From DSUN01 sp035527715 (GTDB taxonomy: Bacteria > Planctomycetota > PUPC01 > DSUN01), in contig DATKZY010000032.1 of assembly GCA_035527715.1 (NCBI GenBank), positions 1 through 64,000 on the forward strand: DNA of 64,000 nucleotides, given 5' to 3'. Shown piece by piece: positions 26,656-35,916 of the stretch (position 1 is its first letter; each line of letters starts with the position of its first letter). Both the position numbers and the translations under genes were made by a program. The notes beneath the pieces are model-generated. The model was not told the origin of the DNA and did no database searches. It saw only the letters and a list, made by a program, of their open reading frames with translations.

Positions 26656-28251
26656 CTACGGCCTCTCGATCTGGATCGCCTGCTCGACCGGCGTCGCCGT
26701 CTTCACCAGGGGCTCGACGCCGCTGCCGAACTGCCAGGCCACGACCTTCACGGGGATGGGAAAGGCCGCGCGGGCGGGAAGCTCCGCGACCTTCAGCTTG
26801 CCGTCCACGACGATGGCCGGGCCGCAGGCTACGTAGTACTCGACGGGCAGGCCGGAGTCGCTGGTCGCCTTCAGCTCCACCGGGCCGCCGTCCGCCTTCA
26901 GGTTGCCCAGGGGCGGGAAGGTGATGGTCTGGTCCTTGCCGGCCTTGAGGCCGGCGAAGCCGCGCGGCATCATGCCCACCTGCTCGGTGTAGCGGTAGTC
27001 GCGGTCGCCCGTGCTGTAGGCGAGGAAGGTCACGCGCGAGCCCTCGGTGGCGGGAGCGAGGGCGTCGTACTGGATGCGCAGGGTGTTCGGCCCCGTCGCG
27101 ACGACCGGCCCGCTCACCTGCCGCACGAGGATGGGCGCGGCGGAGTGGCCCGCAGGCTTCCCCGCGTCGAGCCATCGCGGCCCCCGGCCCTGGTGCTGCG
27201 AGGGATAGGCGTCCGCATAGACCGGATGCACCTCGAACGTCTGCCCGTCGCCCACCCACTTGAGCTTGGTGAAGAAGAACCGCGTGCCGGCATCCACCCA
27301 GAAGGGGTCGTTCCACTTGATGAACTGGTCCTGCTTGCCGAAGCCTCCTGCGTGGTAGGCGATGGTGGCCTCGGCCATCTCCTTGTCGAAGTGCCAGGCG
27401 GCCTTCGCCCTGTCGCCCCGGTACTCGCCGTAGGGGGCCGGGTCGAACTCGCCTTTGGCCTTGATCGCCAGGTCGGTGAGCCAGCCGGTGCGGTGATCGA
27501 TCTCCTTGCACTTGACCGGCTCCTTGGCGTCGAGGGGCCAGTCGGGGATACGTGCCTGCGCCGCCTTGCGGAGGAAGAGGGCTAGGTAGGCGGCGTTGCA
27601 GTCGGACCAGGCGAAGTGCCCTGCGCCCGGCTCGACCACGATGCTGGCCAGGTTCCGCTCGGCCTGCGCGCGGTAGGCGGCGAGGGCGTCGCGGCCGCCC
27701 TCCCAGGTCTCGCGGCCGGCCTCGTCGCGCATCGTGCCGCCGAACTCGTCGAACTGCCCGATCATCATCAGCGCCGGCACGCCCGGCGGCACGGGCTCGC
27801 CGCCGCCGGGCACGCCGCCCCGGTACTGCACCAGCCCGAAGCAGCGCGCCGCCATCTTCACCGCACACGCCTTCGCCTGCGGCCCGCCCGCCGAGTGGCC
27901 GACGAACAGCAGCGGCGCCACCGACAGCTCGCGGCAGCCCGAGGCCGTCCCCAGGTCGTCCAGCACCTTCTGGAGATCCGCCGAGCCGAGCCCGCACTTG
28001 AGGAACACGATGGCCAACTGCTCGGCGGCGCACGCCTGCCGGAGGCGCGGGTCCTTCGCGCACTCGCGCTCCATCAGCGTCATCCCGCCCATCACCACGC
28101 CGCGCACCTGCCTGGCCTGGGGCGGAATCCACAGGAACGCCGCGCTCTCGCCCTTGCTCGTCGCCACGGGCACGGTGTACTGGAACACCGCCGCGAACGC
28201 GGACGCCGCGAGGGAGGCAACGATGGCCAACGCGCTGCAAACGTGGCGCAT
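26656..28251 (-). CDS. secreted alpha/beta hydrolase (esterase-like)
   Basis: This is a 531-residue exported hydrolase. The ATG at 28251 gives a signal peptide (MRHVCSALAIVASLAASAFA) and has GGGAG upstream. The nucleophile elbow is FVGHSAGG (Ser120), and GAGHFAW near residue 230 offers the catalytic His. An Asp in IGQFDEFG (~190) may complete the triad. The ~270 residues after the fold are beta-rich and unassigned. Substrate is unknown; deacylation of plant or algal polysaccharide would fit the neighbouring glycosidase-like gene 17 bases downstream. Confidence 0.85.
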   Translation of the reverse strand: MRHVCSALAIVASLAASAFAAVFQYTVPVATSKGESAAFLWIPPQARQVRGVVMGGMTLMERECAKDPRLRQACAAEQLAIVFLKCGLGSADLQKVLDDLGTASGCRELSVAPLLFVGHSAGGPQAKACAVKMAARCFGLVQYRGGVPGGGEPVPPGVPALMMIGQFDEFGGTMRDEAGRETWEGGRDALAAYRAQAERNLASIVVEPGAGHFAWSDCNAAYLALFLRKAAQARIPDWPLDAKEPVKCKEIDHRTGWLTDLAIKAKGEFDPAPYGEYRGDRAKAAWHFDKEMAEATIAYHAGGFGKQDQFIKWNDPFWVDAGTRFFFTKLKWVGDGQTFEVHPVYADAYPSQHQGRGPRWLDAGKPAGHSAAPILVRQVSGPVVATGPNTLRIQYDALAPATEGSRVTFLAYSTGDRDYRYTEQVGMMPRGFAGLKAGKDQTITFPPLGNLKADGGPVELKATSDSGLPVEYYVACGPAIVVDGKLKVAELPARAAFPIPVKVVAWQFGSGVEPLVKTATPVEQAIQIERP

Positions 28252-28319
28252 GCGCAACTCCCGTCGGCTCCACGGCTCCGACCGAGCGCCACCCATGCGG
28301 CAGGGCGCCGGCAGGATGC

Positions 28320-29549
28320 TCACTCAAGCGTCCACAGGGTCACTGCGTCCTGGTCTCTCACGAAGACCCTGTTCCCGGCGATCACCGGGTGCGCATAGGT
28401 CGGCGTGTCGGCGACCTTGATCTTGGCCACCTCCTCGTATTTCGTGCCGCTGGGCTTGAAGGCGATGAGCTCGGAGGTGCTCGGGAGGGCCAGGACGACC
28501 GGGCCGGCGTCGAGAATGGCCGCGAAGCCCCGGCCGTGCTGCGCCGTGTCGGTCCAGGCCGCCTTGCCCGTCTTGGCGTCGAGGCAGAAGAGGTTGCCGC
28601 GGCTCGACAGCCCGAAGAGCAACCCGTCCTTGAGCACCGGCGTGTTGAACTGTGGGGCGACCTCCGGGTTGCTCCACAGCTCCTTGGCGGCGAAGCCATC
28701 GCCCTGCTTCTCGATCTTCACGGCCTTGGTGCCCCGTGCGGCCCCCGTGTAGATCACCGTCTGCCCGTCCACGATCGGCGTCGCGGCGTTGTAGGCCCGC
28801 ATCTGGGGCACGAACGGAAGCGTCCACAAGAGCTTCCCGTCGGCGACGCCGACGCCCACGATGCTCTTCTCCGTCAGCGTCACGATCTGCTTCGTCCCTT
28901 CCACCGTCAGCAGGGCGGGCGAGGCGTACTCCGGGCCTTCGGCGCCCCAGCGCCACTTCTCGTCGCCGGTAGCCAGGTCGAATGCGATGATCGCGCCCTT
29001 GCCCTTCCCGCCCACGTGGGCGATGGCCATCCCGTCCACGATGATCGGCGACATGGCCGTGAAGAACTGCGGCACGACCTTGGGGAACGGGTCCTTGCGC
29101 CAGGCGACCTTGCCGCTGGCCGCGTCGAGGCACGAGACGACCCCGGCCACGCCCAGCGTAACCACCTTGCCCTCGGCCACCGCCGGGGAGCTTCTCGGCC
29201 CGGGGTGCCGTGCCGCCGCCCCGGTGACGGCCTGCGCCGCGTACTTGTCCCTCCACAGCTCCTTCCCGTCGCCCGCGTTCAGGCACAGCGTCACCTCGTC
29301 GTCGCTCTGGCGAGCGAAGACGTAGAGCTTGTCGCCGACCAGGGCGGGCGTTGCGTCGCCCGAGCCGACGGTCGTCCGCCACTTCTGGGTCGGTGCCTTT
29401 GGCCATGTCTGCGGGGCGGCGAAGCCGGTCACCTTTCCGTCACGATTGGCCCCCCGCCACTGAGGCCAGTCCTCCGCGACGGCTGCTGCCGCGCACAGCA
29501 GGAGAACTACGCCCACGGTTGCGCCCACCCGCCCGATCGAGGTCTTCAT
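28320..29549 (-). CDS. secreted PQQ-type beta-propeller protein
   Basis: This is a 409-residue exported protein with a signal peptide (MKTSIGRVGATVGVVLLLCA), then DWPQWRGANRDG, the usual opening of BamB/PQQ-like propellers in Planctomycetota. Repeated blade motifs include LCLNAGDGKELW, CLDAASGKVAW, AFDLATGDEKW and CLDAKTGKAAW. There is no dehydrogenase signature, so quinoprotein enzyme activity is doubtful; a scaffold or assembly role is as likely. GGAG precedes the start, and a promoter and a dispersed repeat lie upstream. It is 68 bases before the alpha/beta hydrolase gene, so the three minus-strand genes here may be one transcript. Confidence 0.88.
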   Translation of the reverse strand: MKTSIGRVGATVGVVLLLCAAAAVAEDWPQWRGANRDGKVTGFAAPQTWPKAPTQKWRTTVGSGDATPALVGDKLYVFARQSDDEVTLCLNAGDGKELWRDKYAAQAVTGAAARHPGPRSSPAVAEGKVVTLGVAGVVSCLDAASGKVAWRKDPFPKVVPQFFTAMSPIIVDGMAIAHVGGKGKGAIIAFDLATGDEKWRWGAEGPEYASPALLTVEGTKQIVTLTEKSIVGVGVADGKLLWTLPFVPQMRAYNAATPIVDGQTVIYTGAARGTKAVKIEKQGDGFAAKELWSNPEVAPQFNTPVLKDGLLFGLSSRGNLFCLDAKTGKAAWTDTAQHGRGFAAILDAGPVVLALPSTSELIAFKPSGTKYEEVAKIKVADTPTYAHPVIAGNRVFVRDQDAVTLWTLE

Positions 29550-29638
29550 GCCGGCTCCTTTCCGCTCTCCCGCGAGAGCCCACCACCAAACTCCCCCAGT
29601 TGAGCCTTGGGTGGCCCCGTTGGCCACGCCTCTCAACC

Positions 29639-29666
29639 ATTGTAGCGTCCGGGCCGCCGAGTGCAA
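29639..29666 (-). promoter_or_regulatory. promoter of the PQQ propeller gene at the end of the dispersed repeat
   Basis: Read on the minus strand: TTGCAC (29666-29661), a 16-base spacer and TACAAT (29644-29639). The -35 box overlaps the last bases of the 108-bp repeat. Confidence 0.5.
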
Positions 29667-29771
29667 GCCCATCGAGCCACGCGAGTCTGGCCCCCAGTCC
29701 TGGCAAAGCCTGCGCTCTCCCCCAATCGTCCTCGTCCTCGACTCTTCTCGCCGTGCCGCCCCCGCCGGCGC
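29664..29771 (-). repeat. dispersed 108-bp repeat, copy 1
   Basis: Read on the minus strand this matches 57507-57614 without gaps over 108 bases, roughly 80% identical by eye. The core GAAGAGTCGAGGACGAGGAC is identical in both. It lies upstream of, and in the same orientation as, the PQQ gene. The copy at 57.5 kb has the same relation to the LamG gene. Confidence 0.75.
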
Positions 29772-29968
29772 TTCGCTGCGGGCCGCCCCCCACCTGCTTG
29801 CAGTCCCAAAATGGCCAGGTATACTTGGGGCGCGCGGGTCGGATTCAGCTTCGGCCAGTTCCTCGACGGCCTACTCGGCTGGACAACGCTCGACATCGCG
29901 GGCAACGACGAAGCGGCGCAATCGCCGCCTCCGCCGACGCCCCAAACCCCTCAGAAGGATGCAGCGCC

Positions 29969-31153
29969 ATGCTCGTGACCCTCGCCGTGGCCGCCGTTGC
30001 AGCAGTGACCGCAGGACAGCAGGATGTGGGGCGGACTCCCGATCAATGCTTCGCCCTCCGCGGCGGCCTGGCGAACTCGCGGATCAAGATCGAGCGCGAG
30101 AAGAAGGCCCGCGTGGCGTTCCTCGGCGGCTCGATCACCGAGGCCAACGGCTGGCGGGTGTTCACGGCCGAATTGCTTCAGAAGCGCTATCCCGACACGA
30201 AGTTCGATTTCGTCAATGCCGGCATCTCGTCCACCGACACGACGCTCGCGCCCTTCCGCCTCAAGACCACCGTCTTCTGCAATGGGCCGGTGGACCTGTT
30301 GTTCTTCGAGTTCGCGGTGAACGATCTCCACAACAGCCGCACGTCGCAGGAGAGCATCCGCGGCGTCGAGGGCATCATCCGCCAGGCACGGGCGCTCAAC
30401 CCCGCCATTGACCTCGTGATCCTCTACTGCGCCGACGAGGACAAAATGGCCTACGTGCGGAAGGGCACGGTCGCCCCGCAGATCGCCGCGCACGAGAAGG
30501 TGGCACAGCACTACCGCGTCTCGGCCATTGACCTCGCCCGCGAGGTGACGCTGCGGATTGACAAGGGGGAGTTCGACTGGAAGAAGTTCGGCGGCCTGCA
30601 CCCCTCGCCCTTCGGCCATCGGCTCTACGCCGCCTCGATTGGCCGCTTCCTCGACGCAGCCTGGAAAGAGCCCCTCCCCGCCGACGCCCAGGTGAAGCCG
30701 CACGCCATGCCCGAGAAGCCGCTGGACCCGTTCCACTACGGCCGCGCGCGGTTCGTGGACATCAAGGAGGCTACCCTCGTCAGCGGCTGGCAGCTCGTGC
30801 CGAGCTGGAAGCCGCCCAAGGGCGGCACCCGCAAGCAATTCGTCAACTGCCCCGCCCTCGAGGCCACGGAGCCGGGGGCCACGCTCAAGCTCAAGTTCAC
30901 GGGCACGGCCATCGGCGTCCTCGAGGCCGCGGGCTACGACGTGGGCATCCTGGAGTTCAGCATAGACGGCGCCCCCTTCCGCAAGCTCGACCAGTTCACC
31001 CAGTGGAGCGGCGGATTGCACATCCCCTGGGCCTACATCTTCAACGCCGAGACCAAGCCCGGCGACCACGAGCTGACCCTCCGCACCTCATCCGACAAGA
31101 ACCCCAAGAGCCAGGGCCACGCCGCGCGAATCCTCCAGTTCCTGGTCAACTGA
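29969..31153 (+). CDS. secreted SGNH/GDSL-type hydrolase with C-terminal carbohydrate-binding-like domain
   Basis: This is a 394-residue exported protein with signal peptide MLVTLAVAAVAAVTAG. Block I is FLGGSITEANG (Ser55 nucleophile), block II NAGIS (83-87) and block III EFAVNDLH (Asn118). Block V reads GGLHPSPFGH: His209 is kept, but the usual Asp three residues earlier is Gly206, so this may be a Ser-His dyad enzyme. Residues ~240-394 form a beta-sandwich resembling an N-terminal carbohydrate-esterase CBM (GTAIGVLEAAGYDVGILEFS). A role as polysaccharide O-acetyl esterase is likely from the family. AAGGA precedes the ATG; longer open frames upstream are not supported. Confidence 0.87.
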   Translation: MLVTLAVAAVAAVTAGQQDVGRTPDQCFALRGGLANSRIKIEREKKARVAFLGGSITEANGWRVFTAELLQKRYPDTKFDFVNAGISSTDTTLAPFRLKTTVFCNGPVDLLFFEFAVNDLHNSRTSQESIRGVEGIIRQARALNPAIDLVILYCADEDKMAYVRKGTVAPQIAAHEKVAQHYRVSAIDLAREVTLRIDKGEFDWKKFGGLHPSPFGHRLYAASIGRFLDAAWKEPLPADAQVKPHAMPEKPLDPFHYGRARFVDIKEATLVSGWQLVPSWKPPKGGTRKQFVNCPALEATEPGATLKLKFTGTAIGVLEAAGYDVGILEFSIDGAPFRKLDQFTQWSGGLHIPWAYIFNAETKPGDHELTLRTSSDKNPKSQGHAARILQFLVN

Positions 31154-31422
31154 GTTCACAGCGGGGGGAGCGCGTAGGACGCGATTTGGGGCCTTCCGGG
31201 TCGGAGAGGGGCGACGGAGGACCGAGTCTGCAAGTCCTCTCTAATACTACACTTCCAAAAATCACCGGTCAGCAATTTCGCCCGAAGGTGTCCCAGGTCG
31301 AATGAGGTCGCCGGAGGGGCGTACAGAGGCTGCCAGAGCGTCTTTTTTCTCAGACACGTTAAGTGGCTGATACGGCTAGACTTAGCAGTTGAATATAATA
31401 GTTGGCTACGCCGCTGCGCATC

Positions 31423-33696
31423 TCAGGGCAGCGGCGGGGGCACGGAGAGGCGGAGCCAGTCGGCGGCGAGGGCCGTCAGGGGAGGCGGGACGGGGCCGGG
31501 GCAGTCCTGTAGGACGCCGTGCCACTTGCCCGCCGCGTCGCGCCAGAGGGCGATGTCGGTCGCCTGTTCGAGGGCGAGCTTGAGGGCGCCGGCCTCGATG
31601 CGCTTGAGGCCGCCAGCCGCGAGGGCCTCCAGGCTCCCATCCGCCGCCAGGCGAATCCCCACGACTCCTGTCGCGTCCACCGTGATCTTATGGCCTTTGA
31701 CCTCAAGAGCGGACCGGATGGGATCACCCGCCACATCCTTCGCCCCGGAGAGGATGATCTCCGTGCCATCAACAAGCCGGCAGCGGCCGGCGGCGGGGGG
31801 CGCGCTCATGCCGTAGCCGAAGCCGGTCATACGCTCGCCCGCGCCCGTCTGCGGCGCAACGCCCCGCTCGCCGAGGCGCGCGACCACTGCCTTGGCGCAC
31901 GACGCGGCATCAGGGAGGACCGCCATCGCCTTCGGCAGTGCGGCGTTGCCGTCGAAGGGCTTGGCATCCGGGCCCGCCGTCCAGTTGCCCACGCGGAAGA
32001 GAGCCGTCTTGCCGCCGGCGGCCCTCTCGAAGAATGCCGCGGTCTCGGGCCGGTCGAACTCGGGGTGGTAGAGGACGACGGCGGCGTAGCGCTGCGGGCC
32101 GTATTGCACGAGGCCGTCGTCGCTGAGCTTCAGGGAGGCGATGTCGCTCGACGGAATGAGGTCGGCAGGGAAGCCGGCGCGCCACAGGGCGTCGGTGAGA
32201 GCCATCCCCACGTCGGCGTAGGCCGGCCCCGCCCAGTTCATCGCGCAGGCGTGGCCGAAGACGACCGCGACGGGGCAGTCGAGCGGCGCCCTCGTGATGA
32301 AGTTGAGGAGGCGCACGCGGCACTCGCCGCGCATCAGGCCGCCCCTCAGGAGCGAGTCGTAGGCCCAGTTCCGCCCCTTCTGCTCGGGGGCGGGATAGAC
32401 GGGATGGTAGTTGATTCGCCCGCCGCCGAGGGCGTGCGCCCAGAGCGCCTTGTCGTAGTCCGCCCGCTTCGCCGAGTAGTACATGTTGACCCACACGGGG
32501 CTGCCCCACTTCTTGGCGAGCGACGTGCGGCAGCAGTAGGGCGTCACCTCGTCGGTCTGCGCCAGGTCGCGCGTCGCCGCCCACCAGTCGAGGCCGTTCT
32601 TCTTGAACTCCTGGACGCCTGGGTAGGGATACCAGGTGGGGTGCGTGGCGACGATGGCGGCGGGGCCGAAGGTGGCTTTCGTGGCCTTGTAGAAGTCGTC
32701 CTCGATCTCCGCGTTGCGGCGGCGCGACATTTCCTGGAAGACGTTGATGGCGGCCTGGCGCTCGGGCACGCGGCCGCGCTCGCCGGCCCACATCAGGAGG
32801 CAATCGCGCACGAGGTCGCGGCCGCCCGTGCGCTTGCCATATTCGTCGGCGAGGGACTTCGAGAACCAGTAGTCGTTCTTCGCGGGGCAGCCGTCGTAGC
32901 AGGGGGGGAAGCCCCACTCGTCCTTGCACACGCCGGCCAGCCCCGTGTCGGCGTATCGCTGGATGATCTCGCGCTGGAACCCCAGCAGGTGCGGGGCGAA
33001 GACGTCGGGCGTCAGGTGCGTGAAGGCGGCCAGGACGCAGGCCTTGCGGCCCTTGGTCGCTTCGCCGCAGGCGATGGCCACCTTCACCTCGCGCGCGGAG
33101 GCGGCGACGACTTTGCAGCCCTTCGCGGTGATGTCCTCGACGGTGTCGGGCTCGATGCCCTGCGGCCCGCGCACATAGGAGTAGACGCCGACCAGGCGGC
33201 CCGAGAGCGGAATGTAGTGGGTGGTGCGGAAGGTGTAGTGGTCGCCCAGATCGGTGCTGCCGATGGCGGCGGACACTTCGCCCGCGTCGCGGAGGTCGAA
33301 CTCGCGGAGGCGCAGCATCTCCTGAAGCTCGTCGGGGTGTGCCTTCTGGAACGCCCTGCGTGCCAGCCGCACGTCGAGGTCGAACGCGATGCGGATGCCC
33401 AGGCTGCGGGCGTAGGCCGTCCCCTCCTTGATCTGCTTGTAAACATCCTCATCGGTCAGCTCTTTGAGCGGCGCGCGGATGGTGGTCGTGATCACGTTGT
33501 AGGTCGAGTGCTTCGCCGCCATGTCGAGGAACCCCCGATAGCCGCCGGGCTTGAACTCCTCCAGCGTCCAGCCCCACACGGCCATTTCGGGCATCACGCC
33601 CTCAGGCAGCCGATGGGAGGGCTCGGCAGCCCCCGCCTGGCTCGCCAGGAGCGCGGCCAACACAGAGAGGGAGGACAAAGGCCGCGTTGCACTCAT
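31423..33696 (-). CDS. large secreted protein, glycosidase-like barrel, function unknown
   Basis: This is a 757-residue exported protein. The signal peptide is MSATRPLSSLSVLAALLASQ, with GAGGAGG just upstream. Residues ~35-420 have a TIM-barrel-like pattern (GIRIAFDLDVRL, GLAGVCKDEWGFPPCYDG, AIVATHPTWYPYPG). The acidic pair in CKDEWG is a candidate catalytic site. Residues ~470-620 resemble the beta-galactosidase trimerisation/GATase-like fold (CPVAVVFGHACAMNW, RYAAVVLYHPEFD), a layout like GH42 enzymes, but I do not see GH42 catalytic motifs clearly. It lies 31 bases upstream of nothing on the same strand except the gap to 31153; the PQQ protein at 33728 precedes it in the same direction. 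Confidence 0.75.
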   Translation of the reverse strand: MSATRPLSSLSVLAALLASQAGAAEPSHRLPEGVMPEMAVWGWTLEEFKPGGYRGFLDMAAKHSTYNVITTTIRAPLKELTDEDVYKQIKEGTAYARSLGIRIAFDLDVRLARRAFQKAHPDELQEMLRLREFDLRDAGEVSAAIGSTDLGDHYTFRTTHYIPLSGRLVGVYSYVRGPQGIEPDTVEDITAKGCKVVAASAREVKVAIACGEATKGRKACVLAAFTHLTPDVFAPHLLGFQREIIQRYADTGLAGVCKDEWGFPPCYDGCPAKNDYWFSKSLADEYGKRTGGRDLVRDCLLMWAGERGRVPERQAAINVFQEMSRRRNAEIEDDFYKATKATFGPAAIVATHPTWYPYPGVQEFKKNGLDWWAATRDLAQTDEVTPYCCRTSLAKKWGSPVWVNMYYSAKRADYDKALWAHALGGGRINYHPVYPAPEQKGRNWAYDSLLRGGLMRGECRVRLLNFITRAPLDCPVAVVFGHACAMNWAGPAYADVGMALTDALWRAGFPADLIPSSDIASLKLSDDGLVQYGPQRYAAVVLYHPEFDRPETAAFFERAAGGKTALFRVGNWTAGPDAKPFDGNAALPKAMAVLPDAASCAKAVVARLGERGVAPQTGAGERMTGFGYGMSAPPAAGRCRLVDGTEIILSGAKDVAGDPIRSALEVKGHKITVDATGVVGIRLAADGSLEALAAGGLKRIEAGALKLALEQATDIALWRDAAGKWHGVLQDCPGPVPPPLTALAADWLRLSVPPPLP

Positions 33697-33727
33697 CGGT
33701 TCCTCCTCGCCTGGGCGGGCGATTGGC

Positions 33728-35749
33728 TCACGGCGGGCCGAGGGCGTAGAGGGTGGCCTCGCCGCGGACGTAGAGGCGTTTGCCGTCGGGCACGGGGTTG
33801 GCGACGAAGCGCTCCTGGCGCTCGGCCCAGTGGCCGACGAGGGTGGCGTTCTCCAGCTTGTTCTTGGCGAGTTGCTTGAAGGTGCGGCCCGGCTCGAAGA
33901 CGACCGCGCCGCCGGCGTCGCCGAAGGCGTAGATGCGGCCGCCGGCCATCACCAGGCTGATGCCGATGCCGCGCGCCGCGCCCTCGTTTACCCATTGAAA
34001 GTGGTCGAGGTCAAGGAGCTTCTGGTAGACGACCTCGGCGGTCCGAACGTCCACGACCGTGAGGACGCCTGAGTTGTTGAGCAGGTAGGCCAGGCCGTCG
34101 TGGACGATTGGGGAGGAGAGGTGCCAGGCCATGTAGTACTTCGGCCAGGCGGATGTGTCCAGCTTCACCGTCTGCGTCGCCAGCTTGAGGGGGTCGGCAA
34201 AGGCGTCGGGCAGGGGGTGGATAAGGAACCGCGTGCCCCCGGCCGGCACCAGGAAGAGCATGCCGGCGTGGGCGATGGGGGAGGCAACGCACTGGGCGCC
34301 CACGTCGTGGGGGGTGTAGACCACCTTGCCGTCGCTGGCGCGGACGATGCTGTCGTTGCCGAGGACGATGACGGGCACGCCCCCAATGGCCGTGGGCAGG
34401 GGCGTGCCGTGGAAGAAGCCGCCCGGGTTCAGCCCCTGGTGGGGCGAGACGGGCGTCTGCCAGGCGACCGCGCCCGTCCTCGCGTCGAACGCCATGAGGT
34501 CGCGCATGAAGACCACCAGCTTGCCGTCGGCGAGGATGGGCGACGAGGAGAAGCCGTGCTCGACCATCGGGCGGTTGTCCACGCGAATCCACTTGCGGTT
34601 GCCGTCGAGGTCGTAGCAGGCGCTCACGCCCGTGCCGAACCAGGCGTAGACGAACTGCCCGTCGGTCACGGGTGCGAAGCCGGAGTAACCGACGTCGGGT
34701 GTCTGGCCCCGCCGATACTGGCGGTTGTCTGTCTGGCGCATCGCCTGGTAAAGCTCCTTCTCGAGCTTCGCCTTCTCCTCGCACTGCTTGGCCGTGAGTG
34801 GGCCGGCGACGAGCGAGGCGTTGATCGCATCGAGCTTCGCCGCGAGCGCCGCGGCCTCCTGGCCGGCAGGGGACTTCCTCTCCTCGTCGGTGGCCGCGTC
34901 GAGGTAGCTGTTCGTCCTCACCCAGAGCACCCTGCCATCGTCCTTGCGGAGGCAGATGAGGTCGTGCGGCTCGCTGAGGAGGTAAAGCCTGTCGCCGACG
35001 ACGACGGGCGAGCCGACGCCCATGCCTGCGCCGTAGAAGCCCGGGTGGGCGCCGGGCAGCACGGTCTTCCACGCGATGCCCGTCTCCTCGTACTCGGCCG
35101 GCGGGCAGGCGTGGAGGATGGGGATGAGAAACCAGTCGAGCTGCTCGCCCGGCGACGCCTTGAGGAGGATGCGGTTCCAGCCCTTGGCGAGGACGATCCT
35201 CGCCCTCGCTCCGAAGGGCTGGGAGGGCTTGCCGTTGACAAGGAGCCGGACGCCGCCGACGTAAGTCAGGTTCAGGCGGAAGGCGCCGCCCGTCGCGGAG
35301 AACAGGTTCGTGAAGGCGTAGGCGACGCCGCTGGGACGCTTGCCAAAGAGCGCCACGAAGTCCAGGAGCGCAGCGTCGGCAGTCACCTTCTTCCAGGCCA
35401 GGTCGCCCGACCCGTCGCCAGCTCCGGGTGCCCGCTCGCCCTCGGCGGGCGCCAGGTCGGCCTCGTTGGGAAGCGTGTCCTGCTCGACCTTGGCGTCGGG
35501 GGGCAGGGGGAGGGGGCCGAGGACGAGCCACTCGCGGGCGACCCCGTCACGCATCGGCTTGCCGGCGGCGCCTTCGGTGGGCTTCTCGGCCAGGTAGCGG
35601 AGGCCGCTGACGGCCTTGCTGATGCGGCTCCAGGCGACGGGCGGGTCGGCGTTCGGATACTTCCCGCTCCCATCGCCCCGCCAGCCCTGGGTGGCCGCGA
35701 GGGCGTCACTACACGACAGCGCCAGTGCGATGGCCAGAGCCTGTTTCAG
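33728..35749 (-). CDS. secreted PQQ-type propeller protein with non-standard or lost start codon
   Basis: This is a propeller protein with blade motifs CLRKDDGRVLW, FDARTGAVAW and DVRTAEVVYQK. The first ATG in frame (35554, 608 residues) would start inside the protein. Translated upstream, the same frame gives a good signal peptide (LKQALAIALALSCSDALAAT) followed by QGWRGDGSGKYPNADPP, the normal N-terminus of this family. No ATG, GTG or TTG lies between that and the stop at 35771-35773. I therefore place the start at a CTG (35749, 673 residues). Alternatively, ATG ACA CGT TGT TAG at 35774 marks a start cut off by a one-base frameshift. Homologues often act near secreted glycosidases; exact role unknown. 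Confidence 0.75.
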   Translation of the reverse strand: MKQALAIALALSCSDALAATQGWRGDGSGKYPNADPPVAWSRISKAVSGLRYLAEKPTEGAAGKPMRDGVAREWLVLGPLPLPPDAKVEQDTLPNEADLAPAEGERAPGAGDGSGDLAWKKVTADAALLDFVALFGKRPSGVAYAFTNLFSATGGAFRLNLTYVGGVRLLVNGKPSQPFGARARIVLAKGWNRILLKASPGEQLDWFLIPILHACPPAEYEETGIAWKTVLPGAHPGFYGAGMGVGSPVVVGDRLYLLSEPHDLICLRKDDGRVLWVRTNSYLDAATDEERKSPAGQEAAALAAKLDAINASLVAGPLTAKQCEEKAKLEKELYQAMRQTDNRQYRRGQTPDVGYSGFAPVTDGQFVYAWFGTGVSACYDLDGNRKWIRVDNRPMVEHGFSSSPILADGKLVVFMRDLMAFDARTGAVAWQTPVSPHQGLNPGGFFHGTPLPTAIGGVPVIVLGNDSIVRASDGKVVYTPHDVGAQCVASPIAHAGMLFLVPAGGTRFLIHPLPDAFADPLKLATQTVKLDTSAWPKYYMAWHLSSPIVHDGLAYLLNNSGVLTVVDVRTAEVVYQKLLDLDHFQWVNEGAARGIGISLVMAGGRIYAFGDAGGAVVFEPGRTFKQLAKNKLENATLVGHWAERQERFVANPVPDGKRLYVRGEATLYALGPP

Positions 35750-35916
35750 GGTGAAACGCCTAACAACGTGTCATCGTGAACTGGTCGAACGATCTCTCAA
35801 GGGCTTGCCGCCACACCAACAGCGAATCCTCCCAGGTCGCGTCAAGCCCCTGAAAGGTTCCTCGACAAGCTCGGAATGACAGCGGTCGAGGGTCGCCGCG
35901 TGTGCGCGGCCGCACA

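Larger units (their letters stand above)
29550..29968. other. divergent intergenic region carrying a dispersed repeat and promoter
   Basis: This 419-bp gap separates the PQQ propeller gene (minus) and the SGNH hydrolase gene (plus). It holds a 108-bp repeat (29664-29771) and a minus-strand promoter. AAGGA nine bases before 29969 is the SD of the SGNH gene. Open frames across the repeat (read as xRRVEDEDDWGR) are not supported as genes. Confidence 0.5.

Noticed and set aside
26639..28327. Extension of the 24746 gene through the alpha/beta hydrolase region
   Set aside because: It overlaps the hydrolase gene in another frame. The GTG at 26638 has AGGAGG upstream and is followed by a signal peptide.
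35820..35890. TTCCTCGACAAGCTCGGAATGAC-like segment as a mobile repeat
   Set aside because: Only one copy is seen in this window and no ends or duplications could be defined.
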